Notes: generated by a model from the letters alone, not told the origin. 64,000 bases of DNA from Arcicella rigui (GCF_034929435.1 NZ_JAYFUM010000023.1:62001-126000); one strand, 5' to 3'; shown: positions 1 to 7,602, numbered from the stretch's first letter. A program made the numbers and translations.

Positions 1-181
1 TATCTCTTTCTTCCACTTTACTCGTAACAGTATTCATTTTTTCTACTTGTTCCGAGATAATTTTGTTGTAAAATTCAAGTGTTTCGGCATCAAAAACATT
101 TTTAAGTTTGATAAAACGATTTTTTTCGTAAAACTCAATCTGTTCTTGACTCAGCTCGTAATATGTTGTTAAATCTTTCAT
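1..181 (-). CDS. Phytanoyl-CoA dioxygenase (PhyH) family protein, N-terminal part
   Basis: The gene runs off the left edge of the window, so only about 60 N-terminal residues are visible. They start MKDLTTYYELSQEQIEFYEK and continue with an NRFIKLKNVFDAETL stretch. This is the usual opening of Fe(II)/2-oxoglutarate-dependent PhyH-family oxygenases, where a helix is followed by a G/R-F-[IV]-x-[LI] strand. The metal-binding HxD...H residues lie outside the window, so catalytic competence cannot be judged. The gene is divergent from an AraC-type regulator 138 bp away, a common arrangement for a regulator and its target. Substrate unknown. Confidence 0.7.
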   Translation of the reverse strand, partial: MKDLTTYYELSQEQIEFYEKNRFIKLKNVFDAETLEFYNKIISEQVEKMNTVTSKVEERD

Positions 182-319
182 GGTAAAATTATTTTTGGAT
201 TGTTTGATAGTGCAAATTTCATCAAAATAAAGAAACCAGCGGTTTACAGATTTATACAATTATTATTCATATATTACCAATAAAATTAGAAGTAAGACAA
301 TATTAAAGGTAATTTATTA

Positions 320-1165
320 ATGAAACCATCACTCGAACTCGGTATCAGTAATTTGCCGAACGCTTCTTTTAAATCCTTTCGATTGTATCAGAAAAGCTTT
401 GAGTCGCATTGGCATTATCATCCCGAACTTGAATTAGTCTATTTTTCAAAAGGAAAAGGAATGAGATTTATTGGCGATAAAATTTCACTTTACAAAGAAA
501 ACGATTTGTTCCTAATCGGCGAGAATATCCCTCATACTTTTATGACTTATCAAGAAGAAGCAACTCCTTTTGTGGAAGCCTACTGTATTCAATTTTCAAA
601 ACAAATTTTCGATACTTTCCACGAATGCAAACATTTTCAGCAACTTTTTCAGGAAGCTCAACGAGGCATTTATTTTGAAAATATCTCAGAAATATTCATT
701 CAAAAACTCCAAAGTATTGAATCAGCCAGCGGTGTTTCTTCGATTATTTTACTATTAGAAGTATTAGAAAGCTTGGCACAAAGTCCAGAAAAAACAATTT
801 TATTGGATAAAGACTATCAGCAATACACGCTTTCGGAAAGTTCTACACGCTTACAAGTAGCGATTGATTATATCAATACGCATGCTCACAGAGGAATTTC
901 ATTACAAGAAATTGCAGATGTTTGTCATTTTTCGCCCAATGCTTTTTGTAGGTGGTTTAAACAAAATATGGGCATCACTTTTATAGATTATCTCAACAAA
1001 ACTCGTCTTGCCCAAGTTTGTCAGCTATTAATTGCCAGTGATTTATCGGTCGGACAAATAGCCCTTCAAACTGGTTTTGATAATATCAGTACCCTCAATC
1101 GTTTGTTTCAACAAAAGTTACATCTATCCCCAAGCCAATATCGAAGCCAGTTTTTCCAAGATTAA
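320..1165 (+). CDS. AraC family transcriptional regulator with N-terminal cupin domain
   Basis: A 281-residue one-component regulator. Residues 30-36 (HWHYHPE) are the histidine-rich strand of an AraC-type cupin sensor, followed by a beta-rich region to about residue 110. The C-terminal 100 residues carry the two helix-turn-helix motifs: ISLQEIADVCHFSPNAFCRWFK near residue 193 and LSVGQIALQTGFDNISTLNR near residue 241. It probably binds a small sugar or similar ligand and activates the divergently transcribed PhyH-family gene; that target is inferred from position only. The ATG start agrees with the usual domain start. No Shine-Dalgarno sequence is obvious, which is normal for this phylum. 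Confidence 0.9.
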   Translation: MKPSLELGISNLPNASFKSFRLYQKSFESHWHYHPELELVYFSKGKGMRFIGDKISLYKENDLFLIGENIPHTFMTYQEEATPFVEAYCIQFSKQIFDTFHECKHFQQLFQEAQRGIYFENISEIFIQKLQSIESASGVSSIILLLEVLESLAQSPEKTILLDKDYQQYTLSESSTRLQVAIDYINTHAHRGISLQEIADVCHFSPNAFCRWFKQNMGITFIDYLNKTRLAQVCQLLIASDLSVGQIALQTGFDNISTLNRLFQQKLHLSPSQYRSQFFQD

Positions 1166-1232
1166 GATACAATGAAGCTATGATTTGAAATCATTCATCT
1201 GTAAAACTATGCTAATCATGAAAGAATCTCTT

Positions 1233-2372
1233 TTACTTAAAGGAAATACTTGAAAGCATTTTCCCCAATAACATTCCCTGATTTTCGAGTAATTGTGGCG
1301 TATTGGCTAAAGCATTTTCTAAAGTACTCGGCTCTTGCAAAATGGAAGTAGCATACAAAACAGATTTTTGCTTTGTCACGATTTCAACGTCTTGCAAAGT
1401 ACCACAAACGATAATGACAGGGACTGCCTTTGCTTCGGCTTTGCTCAAGAGTTGAGAAATAAGTTTTCCGTCCCATGTTTGGCTGTCAACTTTTCCTTCG
1501 CCAGTAACTAAAATATTAGTTTTTTCTAATAAATCATCCACTCGATTGATTTCCAAAATCCATGAAGCCGCAGAAATAATGTTAGCATTTAGCAACACCG
1601 CTAAACCGCCAGCTACCCCACCGCCTGCTCCGCTCCCAACTAAAGTTTGTGGATTGATACCAAAATGACGCTCAAGTACTTGAGCCATGTTTTGTAAACC
1701 TTTGTCTAACAATTGGATGCCTTCTTCGTTAGCACCTTTCTGTTTGGCAAACACATAAGCCGCACCACTTTCTCCGAAAAAAGGATTGGTAACATCGGTA
1801 GCAATAGTAAATTTTGTATTAAAAACCTCAGCAGGCACTTGAGAACCATCAATAGAAGCCACAGCTATTAAATTTTCGCCAGTGGCTTGAAGTACTGTTC
1901 CATCATTTGCCAAAAACCTAAAACCCAAAGCCGAAGCAATGCCCATTCCGCCATCGTTTGTGGCTGTTCCGCCAACAGTCAGAAAAATTTCTTTCGCTCC
2001 TTTTTGAATAGCCTCTTTGATAAGCTGACCAGTACCAAAACTACTGGTTTTCAAGCAGTTTCTTTTCGTAGGAATCAACAATTCAATTCCCGAAGCACGA
2101 GCCATTTCAACTACCGCAGTTTGATTTTGAGGAATATATAAATAAGAAGCAGAAACCGCTTCAAACAAAGGATTTTGTACTGTTTGGTAAATAAATTCGC
2201 CCTTAAAATTACTGTTCAGACTCTCTAAAGTACCTTCGCCACCATCAGCCAATGGCAACAAAGTACAATGAGCTTTCGGAAAAGTTTGTAAAATTCCCTT
2301 TTGCAGAAAATGACAAATTTCTGTTGCCGAAAGAGCATCTTTGAATTTATCTGGAGCGATGAGAATATTCAT
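1233..2372 (-). CDS. Glycerate kinase (GarK/GlxK type)
   Basis: A 379-residue protein of the type-1 glycerate kinase family, which phosphorylates D-glycerate with ATP (usually to 2-phosphoglycerate) and feeds lower glycolysis. Diagnostic segments are IAPDKFKDALSA at the N-terminus, LADGGEGT near residue 42, DVTNPFFGESGAA in the middle, and the glycine-rich GSGAGGGVAGGLAVLL near residue 247. Full length for the family (about 370-380). It stands alone, convergent with the AraC gene upstream and facing a repeat-rich island on the other side. Glycerate can come from glucarate, galactarate or glyoxylate catabolism, so a link with the uronate cluster at 7.6-18.8 kb is possible but not shown. Confidence 0.93.
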   Translation of the reverse strand: MNILIAPDKFKDALSATEICHFLQKGILQTFPKAHCTLLPLADGGEGTLESLNSNFKGEFIYQTVQNPLFEAVSASYLYIPQNQTAVVEMARASGIELLIPTKRNCLKTSSFGTGQLIKEAIQKGAKEIFLTVGGTATNDGGMGIASALGFRFLANDGTVLQATGENLIAVASIDGSQVPAEVFNTKFTIATDVTNPFFGESGAAYVFAKQKGANEEGIQLLDKGLQNMAQVLERHFGINPQTLVGSGAGGGVAGGLAVLLNANIISAASWILEINRVDDLLEKTNILVTGEGKVDSQTWDGKLISQLLSKAEAKAVPVIIVCGTLQDVEIVTKQKSVLYATSILQEPSTLENALANTPQLLENQGMLLGKMLSSISFK

Positions 2373-2470
2373 TTATGCTAATGATGAGTTTGTAAATGAT
2401 GAAATAAACGGTAAAATTTTAAGCAATTGGAACGACAAATGAAGCCAAACAAGCATTCAGCATACGAAAA

Positions 2471-2489
2471 TACCGTATAATAAGTTTTT
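2471..2489 (+). repeat. Left copy of a 19-bp island-bounding inverted repeat
   Basis: TACCGTATAATAAGTTTTT here is the exact reverse complement of 7090-7108. Between the two copies lie the Rpn gene, two orphan genes, several hairpin repeats and the AAA/DUF4435 gene. The similarity extends a little outward (GAAAA on this side, GAAAACT on the other, with a two-base gap). No target-site duplication is visible next to either copy. The rest of the 295-bp gap between the glycerate kinase and Rpn genes holds only the hairpin repeat at 2578-2622. Confidence 0.7.
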
Positions 2490-2577
2490 AAAACAAAATC
2501 GTAGCGGGAAATACTGGATTTGATTTTAATTTGATACTTTCGTGGGGAATTGGGAATCCTATGAAGTAGTATATAAA

Positions 2578-2622
2578 CTTATCTGGTCGTATGAACGCTT
2601 CGCTTAACCTGCAACCAGATTA
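2578..2622 (+). repeat. Dispersed hairpin repeat, R module
   Basis: Contains CTGGTCGT...GAACGCTTCGCTTAACC...ACCAG, an imperfect palindrome (outer arms ATCTGGT/ACCAGAT). The same module recurs at 4557-4628, 4712-4775, 4896-4950, 53.77-53.84 kb and 54.13-54.20 kb, always between genes. This copy lacks the GAGCGTGACGCTC hairpin that accompanies the fuller copies. Confidence 0.7.
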
Positions 2623-2667
2623 TGCAAAACAGATAAACGGCATAAAGTACCTTTTGTAAATTTAAAA

Positions 2668-3498
2668 ATGAAAGCAGATAATAAAAAACGCCAATCAAAT
2701 AGGCGACAATCCGCTCAATACGATAAGATTTTCAAAGAGAATATCGAAGCGGTAATTTCAAGCATCGTGGAAAATATTCTTGAAATCACCGCTGTTTCTA
2801 TGGAAGAATTGCCCGATGATATTCAGCACACTAAAGAAAGAAAGCCAGATGTTTTGAAAAGAATAACTGATACCAAAGGTGATATTTTTGTTCTTCAGAT
2901 TGAGTTTCAAGTAAAAGATGAACCTGAAATGGTGTATCGGATGGCAGAATATTTTATCATGCTTGAAAGAAAATACCATTTACCAATAAAGCAGTTTGTT
3001 ATTTTTCTTGGTACGAACAAGCCGCTAATGACAACCCAACTTGACAGAGAAACGCTAAAATTTAGATTCCCGATTATAGCACTTTCTGAACTCGACTATC
3101 ATATTTTCCTCAACTCGGATAAACCCGAAGAAATCATATTAGGCATTTTGGCAAATTTCAAAGGTGAAGAACCCGAAAATGCTCTAAAACAGATACTTGT
3201 GCGTGTCAAGGAAACTACTAAAGGAGATTTTTCGTTAAAAAGATACTTTAATCAGTTGCGTGTTTTAGCTCAACTTCGTAACTTGGAAATAAACTTAAAA
3301 AACGCTATGGACAGCATCGCAGAATACATCAAAGAAGAAAGGGACGTTCTCTATCTTCGTGGACAAGAGAATGAAAAAGCAAAGTTTGTTACATACCTCA
3401 TTCGAGAAGACAACAAAACTTTTGAGCAAATCGCCGACATTGCAGATACTACTGTGGACTTTGTTAAAGCAGTTTACCAAAAGCTCACTGGAAAATAG
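2668..3498 (+). CDS. Rpn family recombination-promoting nuclease / putative transposase (PD-(D/E)XK)
   Basis: A 276-residue member of the Rpn/YhgA-like family, which are PD-(D/E)XK DNA endonucleases linked to RecA-independent recombination and often annotated as transposases. The core motif is visible as GDIFVLQIEFQVKDE at about residues 73-87 (Asp, then the E-x-Q pair), followed by YRMAEYFIML and a strand YHLPIKQFVIFLG typical of the family. The C-terminus (EDNKTFEQIADIADTTVDFV) looks like a small HTH. A charged N-terminal tail (KADNKKRQSNRRQ) precedes the domain. It is the first gene inside the repeat-bounded island and lies between hairpin repeats. These genes are multicopy and mobile in many Bacteroidota. 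Confidence 0.88.
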   Translation: MKADNKKRQSNRRQSAQYDKIFKENIEAVISSIVENILEITAVSMEELPDDIQHTKERKPDVLKRITDTKGDIFVLQIEFQVKDEPEMVYRMAEYFIMLERKYHLPIKQFVIFLGTNKPLMTTQLDRETLKFRFPIIALSELDYHIFLNSDKPEEIILGILANFKGEEPENALKQILVRVKETTKGDFSLKRYFNQLRVLAQLRNLEINLKNAMDSIAEYIKEERDVLYLRGQENEKAKFVTYLIREDNKTFEQIADIADTTVDFVKAVYQKLTGK

Positions 3499-3600
3499 AT
3501 ATTGGGGTGGCTTTGCTCGTGGATACCTGACTATTTACGAAATTTATAAAACTTTGCAATACATTCAATAAAAGTCCTAATTGGGCTTTTGTGCTTTCTA

Positions 3601-3657
3601 TCCGTCTGGTCGTAACAACGCTCCGTTTAACACTTAAACCTGCAAGGTCGGAGACAC
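3601..3657 (+). repeat. Degenerate copy of the R-module hairpin repeat
   Basis: CGTCTGGTCGTAACAACGCT resembles the R module (CTGGTCGT then AACGCT...TTTAAC) but the second half has decayed. It sits between the Rpn gene and the 148-residue orphan gene, repeating the pattern in which every gene of the island is separated by such modules. Confidence 0.45.
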
Positions 3658-3659
3658 TT

Positions 3660-4106
3660 CTATTTACTATATGTTTTATATAAATTCTCCATATTGCTTG
3701 AGTTCCTGATTTCGTTCATTATTCCCTTCTTGTAATTTATATTATCCCAATATTCAGGATAATTTCGAATATCATCTTGAATTATTTTTTTTAAATCATC
3801 AAAATCATAAGTATGCTGTGTATGAGATAACTGTATCGATACCTGAATAAAAGGATTAAGAAAAAGAAGGTCAATAGAAAAGTATGTTTTTACTCTTTCT
3901 ACTTTTTCAACAGTAAATAAATTACCTACTGAATCATATAATTTTAAGTCTTCGTACCATCCGCTTTTAAACGTTGCCAATGTACATCTTTGTAATCTTG
4001 ACATATTAGGAATGGAAGATACGGTATGATTTGTGGCGATTGCAAAGACAGGAAAATGTATATCATTAAGTGTTATCATTTCGGGTATCAATATTTTTGA
4101 AAACAA
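3660..4106 (-). CDS. Hypothetical protein
   Basis: A 148-residue protein that I do not recognise. It has no signal peptide or membrane segment and reads as an alpha/beta fold: beta-rich first half (FPVFAIATNHTVSSIP, CTLATFKSGWYEDLKLYD), then a helical, acidic second half (FDDLKKIIQDDI, YPEYWDN). The coding reading is supported by ordinary amino-acid composition and the lack of long competing frames. It is flanked on both sides by hairpin repeats (degenerate R at 3.6 kb, L at 4.14-4.23 kb), which marks it as accessory cargo of the island. Function unknown; a toxin, immunity or defence accessory role cannot be excluded. Confidence 0.6.
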   Translation of the reverse strand: MFSKILIPEMITLNDIHFPVFAIATNHTVSSIPNMSRLQRCTLATFKSGWYEDLKLYDSVGNLFTVEKVERVKTYFSIDLLFLNPFIQVSIQLSHTQHTYDFDDLKKIIQDDIRNYPEYWDNINYKKGIMNEIRNSSNMENLYKTYSK

Positions 4107-4135
4107 TATAAATCTTAACCAACTACCAGACTCCT

Positions 4136-4229
4136 AACGCTTTATAAAATGCTATCGCATTTTGCCAATCATGAGATTGGCGAACACTAAGACGTAGTAA
4201 AACACTACCCGAGCGGGGGGAGCGAGGGA
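4136..4229 (-). repeat. Dispersed hairpin repeat, L module (minus orientation)
   Basis: Read on the minus strand this is CCCTCGCT... TAGTGTTTTACTACGTC... GCCAATCTCATGATTGGC ...AAATGCGATAGCATTT. It is a series of three short hairpins and nearly matches the left halves of the 53.6 and 54.0 kb elements. Together with the R module at 4557-4628 it brackets the 89-residue gene, but in the order R-gene-L on the minus strand. That is the order expected if whole L-R elements lay in tandem with a gene between them. Confidence 0.75.
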
Positions 4230-4245
4230 GTTTACGTACGAAAAA

Positions 4246-4515
4246 TTATTTTTTGCGTAAATGTTTAATGCATAACATAGTAAAATAAGTGACAACTTGC
4301 ATTATTAATGCATCTAAAACAAGAAGCCATGGTTTAAACCACTTAATTTCTTCACAATCATAACATTTCCCTCCAGTATCACTTGAAAAAATAAAGGGGA
4401 ATCCGATTAAAGTTTTTCCATCCTGATCACCTTCAAATGTTCCAAAGACTATACTCGTAGAGAAAAAAAGAGATGTGAAAATGATAATAAACTGCTTTAC
4501 TTCTTTTCTATTCAT
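4246..4515 (-). CDS. Small membrane protein, hypothetical
   Basis: An 89-residue protein with two predicted transmembrane helices. One is N-terminal (FIIIFTSLFFSTSIVFGTF, residues about 9-27) and one is C-terminal (WLLVLDALIMQVVTYFTMLC, about 63-82), ending in a basic tail (IKHLRKK). The loop between them has a Cys pair (GGKCYDCEEIKWF, Cys51 and Cys54) that could bind metal or form a disulfide. No family recognised. It lies between an L and an R hairpin module. Small two-helix proteins of this shape are frequent orphan genes in Bacteroidota, and the function is unknown. Confidence 0.55.
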   Translation of the reverse strand: MNRKEVKQFIIIFTSLFFSTSIVFGTFEGDQDGKTLIGFPFIFSSDTGGKCYDCEEIKWFKPWLLVLDALIMQVVTYFTMLCIKHLRKK

Positions 4516-4556
4516 TATTGAGTTGTTTTGTTAAATTAAAGATGAAATTTTTTTCC

Positions 4557-4628
4557 CTCGGTCTGGTCGTTAGGTTTAGCAAAGCGTTCCTACGACCCAA
4601 GTGTAGAAAGAGCGTCACGCTCAACCAT
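4557..4628 (-). repeat. Dispersed hairpin repeat, R module (minus orientation)
   Basis: The minus strand reads GGTTGAGCGTGACGCTCTTT, then GGGTCGTAGGAACGCTTTGC, then AACGACCAGACC. It has the GAGCGTGACGCTC hairpin followed by the GGTCGT...ACGACC arms, as in the 53.8 and 54.1 kb copies. Confidence 0.75.
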
Positions 4629-4711
4629 AATTTAGCAGTATCAGGAAAATTATTTAACTCAGCACTTTATTTTAAATTTACCAATAACTCACTCACTCCT
4701 TGTAGCCAATT

Positions 4712-4775
4712 GCGAGCGAGACGCTCTTCTCCGTTTGGGGTCGTAGAAACGCTTCGCTTAACCTACGACCAGATG
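4712..4775 (+). repeat. Dispersed hairpin repeat, R module (plus orientation)
   Basis: GAGCGAGACGCTCTTCTCCG is followed by GGGGTCGTAGAAACGCTTCG and CTTAACCTACGACCAGA. The first hairpin (GAGCG-AGA-CGCTC) has a different centre from other copies but keeps the stem. The 451-bp gap 4516-4966 holds this copy, the minus R copy before it, a possible coding remnant (4776-4912) and the long palindrome at 4896-4950. Confidence 0.7.
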
Positions 4776-4912
4776 GGGATACATTAGAGGCAAAGAAAAA
4801 AAATATTTCTACTATTATTTTGGAAGAGAATGATTCGTTAAGAAATGAGATGAAAAAGAATAAACTCTTCAAAATTATTGATACTTTAATAAGTAACTCT
4901 CGTTCTGGTCGT
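4776..4912 (+). pseudogene. Possible C-terminal coding remnant between repeats
   Basis: One plus-strand frame running in from the preceding repeat reads EAKKKNISTIILEENDSLRN, then EMKKNKLFKIIDTLISNSR, and stops inside the next repeat. Its composition is protein-like and coiled-coil-like. No start codon is available, because the frame begins in the repeat. This may be the tail of a gene cut by repeat insertion, or chance. Confidence 0.25.
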
Positions 4913-4950
4913 TAGGTTTAGCGAAGCGTTCCTACGACCAGAACGAGTTG
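4896..4950 (-). repeat. Long palindromic R-module hairpin downstream of the AAA/DUF4435 gene
   Basis: CTCGTTCTGGTCGTTAGG (4899-4916) pairs with CCTACGACCAGAACGAG (4931-4947), a 17-bp stem with one bulged T and a 14-nt loop containing GCGAAGC. It lies 17 bp beyond the stop codon of the leftward AAA/DUF4435 gene and could form its 3' mRNA hairpin; there is no clear T-run, so terminator function is uncertain. Confidence 0.65.
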
Positions 4951-4966
4951 AACCTTGTACAAATGC

Positions 4967-6907
4967 TCAATCGAAGCCGTCCTGCCTCGCTTTTGGCAAT
5001 ACCGTGTTACCAGCAGTTTTTATTTCTTCTGGAAAATATTTGTTTAATGTCAATTTTGCTTCGTCATTACCTAAAAGTAATTTTATACATCTATCTGTAA
5101 AATCAGATATTTTCAGATGCTTGCTTGCAATACTCCTAATTCCTTTATTATTTAGTGAAACAAGTACTTTGTCATAATCACAGGATGCAATCATTTGGTT
5201 TAACTCTTCAATTCGTTTCGTATACCAATCGTTAATTGAAACTTTGTCTAAGAAGTCTTGATAATTGGTTTCCAATTGAGCAAGAGCATTTCCCTTAGTA
5301 ACATCACTATCCGTGAAATAGTAATTAACTTTTATACTAACATAATTTGTCGCTTGAATCTCTTTTAATTTGTCAAGTTCCTTTATAACATCTGATTTTA
5401 TTAATTCAACATTCGCTTCATCAACTAGTAGTTGTTTTGCTAATAGTTTTAGAAATTCAGCATCCAAAAATAGATTCTCAACTTCGGCTACTTTGAAAGA
5501 ATAGACTTCGTCAGCTTTAAGTTTATCAAGTCTTTCAAAATTATGATGGTCAGAATCAATTAGTCCAAATGACTTGGTATTTACATTCCTTAATTTATTA
5601 AAAGCTTTTGTATGATTTATTACATCAAAACAACTTCCAACGGGGACGATTGTCAACTCTGGAAATAGAATAGAATATATACGCTCATCAATACTTCCTT
5701 TAATTCCTTCACAGAATAATATGTTCTTTCTACTTCCAAGTAATTCCAACATTAATGTTTCAGGAATTTCGTCAGTTGGTATATCTTCTATCTCCCATTT
5801 ATCTGGATGCTTAAATGACTTTATCCATATTTTCTTTGCAGTTCTTCTGCTTGTTGCGAAATCTAAATCGTGAGTCAAATAAATAAAAATACAGTCAGGT
5901 CGTTTAGCTTCTAACAAATCCCAAAGTTTTTTCAGAATTGTTTTATGTAGATACATCTCAGGCTCATCAACTACAATAAATCCATCTTTTGGGGCTTGGA
6001 GTACTTGTGCAATCAAGTATAACATAACCTTTTCACCATCACTCATTTGAATAGCAGGATACGAACGTCCATCATCTGATTTAGCTGTGATATTGATGCC
6101 ATCGTCACAGCTTATTGTTCTGTGTTCAATAAGTGAGTTCCAAATTTGAAAAGTAATGTCAAGATTAGTCAGCTCCGGGTTAGAGATTGTTTTTCCAGAG
6201 TTGACAGATTCAATTGCTTTCTTTCGATAAGAGTTTCCAGCTGAAATATTATCTGCCAATAGATTCTTTAAAACAATTCCAAACTCTTTTTGCAAATAAT
6301 TAAATTCTCCGTCTGACTTGTTGGTTTTATCTCTTAACTGATATTGTTTTAATTCACTGGCTGTCTTTGCAGGATTTGCAATTGCGTCAAAATTAGGAAC
6401 CAGTAAAATTCTTTGTGCAGATATAACAACACCATTATTTTGAAGATATGTCTTAAATTTATTTGACAGAGTTGTTTTTCCACTACCATTAGCACCTATT
6501 GCAACGACATTGCTATCAAAATATCCAATCTTGTTAAAAAAATCAATATTGAATTCAATTTGTTCATAAAGAACAGAAACATTTAAGCTATTTTGTTCTA
6601 TATTGCTTTTTATCTGTGATTTCCAATGCTCATTATTGTGAGCTATAAATGATGAATTAGGTTGTCCTCTGAAAGGTAATGTAGATAATATGCTTTCTAA
6701 GTTTGATTGAAATTGATTAAGGTAGTTAATCTTTAATTCTCCTTGCTTTGCCTTATCCTCTAATTTTGAGGTTAAAGAAATAACCTTATCAATGTTGTCT
6801 AAAGTCAAGGCATTACAATCAAGTTCAAAAGCACCTTGACGATGAACATTCAAGTCTCTTTTTGCAGTTTCAATGAACTGAATAAAATTTTCAATTTCTG
6901 CACTCAT
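4967..6907 (-). CDS. Fused AAA ATPase-DUF4435 protein, candidate merged PARIS (AriA-AriB-like) defence protein
   Basis: A 646-residue protein with an ABC/SMC-like ATPase half: Walker A GANGSGKT (138-145), signature SDGEK (289-293), Walker B IVVDEPEMYLH (311-321) and switch His in LTHDLDF (344-350). It is joined to a DUF4435 half with TOPRIM-like acidic residues: Glu400 in ILFCEG, and Asp451 and Asp453 in GLIDSDHH. The same two domains are separate proteins AriA (ATPase) and AriB (DUF4435 nuclease) in the PARIS anti-phage system, and fused versions are known. The first 130 residues are helical and lack the usual ATPase N-lobe, so an OLD-like or unrelated ATPase/TOPRIM system is possible. It is the last and largest gene of the repeat-bounded island, transcribed alone. 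Defence role is inference. Confidence 0.8.
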   Translation of the reverse strand: MSAEIENFIQFIETAKRDLNVHRQGAFELDCNALTLDNIDKVISLTSKLEDKAKQGELKINYLNQFQSNLESILSTLPFRGQPNSSFIAHNNEHWKSQIKSNIEQNSLNVSVLYEQIEFNIDFFNKIGYFDSNVVAIGANGSGKTTLSNKFKTYLQNNGVVISAQRILLVPNFDAIANPAKTASELKQYQLRDKTNKSDGEFNYLQKEFGIVLKNLLADNISAGNSYRKKAIESVNSGKTISNPELTNLDITFQIWNSLIEHRTISCDDGINITAKSDDGRSYPAIQMSDGEKVMLYLIAQVLQAPKDGFIVVDEPEMYLHKTILKKLWDLLEAKRPDCIFIYLTHDLDFATSRRTAKKIWIKSFKHPDKWEIEDIPTDEIPETLMLELLGSRKNILFCEGIKGSIDERIYSILFPELTIVPVGSCFDVINHTKAFNKLRNVNTKSFGLIDSDHHNFERLDKLKADEVYSFKVAEVENLFLDAEFLKLLAKQLLVDEANVELIKSDVIKELDKLKEIQATNYVSIKVNYYFTDSDVTKGNALAQLETNYQDFLDKVSINDWYTKRIEELNQMIASCDYDKVLVSLNNKGIRSIASKHLKISDFTDRCIKLLLGNDEAKLTLNKYFPEEIKTAGNTVLPKARQDGFD

Positions 6908-7089
6908 ATTGGTAGTAGTATTGTCTTAAAATTACTGGTAACTCGCTAATATGCGAAAGTTTTGTAGTAATTTTTGTGTTTTTTGTTGTACTATTGATGT
7001 GGTACTTTTGGTATTGTTAATGTATTGCTTTTATAAGCTAATCTACCCATTTCCAAATACAATCAAAAAGATTAAATGCACTAATTACA

Positions 7090-7108
7090 AAAAACTTATT
7101 ATACGGTA
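7090..7108 (-). repeat. Right copy of the 19-bp island-bounding inverted repeat
   Basis: Exact reverse complement of 2471-2489 (minus strand reads TACCGTATAATAAGTTTTT). It lies 182 bp upstream of the AAA/DUF4435 start codon. The 695-bp non-coding stretch 6908-7602 holds the promoter side of that gene, this repeat, a perfect hairpin, a 42-bp tandem array, a short decayed R-module fragment (TTCGCTTAACCAAC near 7506-7519) and a terminator. Confidence 0.7.
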
Positions 7109-7148
7109 AGTTTTCTTGAGCTAATACAAATTATGGCTGTATTTACTT

Positions 7149-7189
7149 GGGAGTGTTCACTCAACTGTGTCAGTTGAGTGAACACTCCC
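7149..7189. repeat. Perfect 19-bp hairpin next to the tandem array
   Basis: GGGAGTGTTCACTCAACTG (7149-7167), loop TGT, and the exact reverse complement (7171-7189). It abuts the first unit of the 42-bp tandem repeat at 7191. No T-run follows on either strand, so it is not a typical terminator. A cruciform, a protein-binding palindrome or a transposon end are all possible. Confidence 0.8.
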
Positions 7190-7190
7190 C

Positions 7191-7400
7191 TTACATTTAG
7201 CGTTAAGCCTCTTTAATCTTGATAATTGCCACTTGCTTTTAGTGTTAAGCCACTTTAATCTTAATATATGCCACTTGCATTTAGTGTTAAGGCTCTTTAA
7301 TCTTGATAATTGCCACTTACATTTAGTAATAAGGCATTTCAATCTTGATAATTGCCACTTACATTTAGCGTTAAGCCTTTTTAATCTTGATAATTGCTAC
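7191..7400. repeat. Five tandem copies of a 42-bp unit
   Basis: Units at 7191, 7233, 7275, 7317 and 7359 are each exactly 42 bp, with a consensus beginning TTACATTTAGCGTTAAGCC and ending AATCTTGATAATTGCCAC. A sixth partial, scrambled unit runs from 7401 to about 7448. Because 42 is a multiple of three, both strands stay open through the array. The minus strand encodes a 14-residue repeat such as TKCKWQLSRLKSLN, and the plus strand a FNLDNCHLHLV-type repeat. Neither has a convincing start signal, so I treat this as a DNA repeat rather than a gene. Confidence 0.85.
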
Positions 7401-7542
7401 TTACATCTGGCGTTATGGCATTTTCATTTAGCGTTATGCCAATTGTACATTCCTCATTCATGATTCAAAACTTTGCACTCTGTTAATTCTTTGTTTGTTT
7501 ATTACTTCGCTTAACCAACATCCAATAAAGCTACAAAAAACA

Positions 7543-7583
7543 AAAACTCCCCCAATCAGCAACTTACCGATTGGGGGAGTTTT
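7543..7583 (-). terminator. Bidirectional terminator after the MFS gene
   Basis: AAAACTCCCCCAATC (7543-7557) and GATTGGGGGAGTTTT (7569-7583) form a 15-bp stem with an 11-nt loop. On the minus strand the stem runs into TTTTTGTTTTTTG, right after the transporter stop at 7603; on the plus strand it is followed by GTTTTTT. It ends the leftward uronate operon. Confidence 0.9.
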
Positions 7584-7602
7584 GTTTTTTATTCACTCTT
7601 AC

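Noticed and set aside
4896..4950. attC-like integron recombination site
   Set aside because: GTTAGGT and GCTTAAC resemble GTTRRRY/RYYYAAC and the hairpin has a bulged base, but the motifs lie inside the stem rather than at its outer ends. No integron integrase is present.
7157..7342. 61-residue minus-strand repeat protein in the 42-bp array
   Set aside because: Open on both strands only because the unit is a multiple of three; no promoter or start context, and the composition follows the DNA repeat. Kept as a DNA repeat.
7191..7448. CRISPR array
   Set aside because: Units are contiguous 42-bp copies with no distinct spacers, and no cas genes are near.
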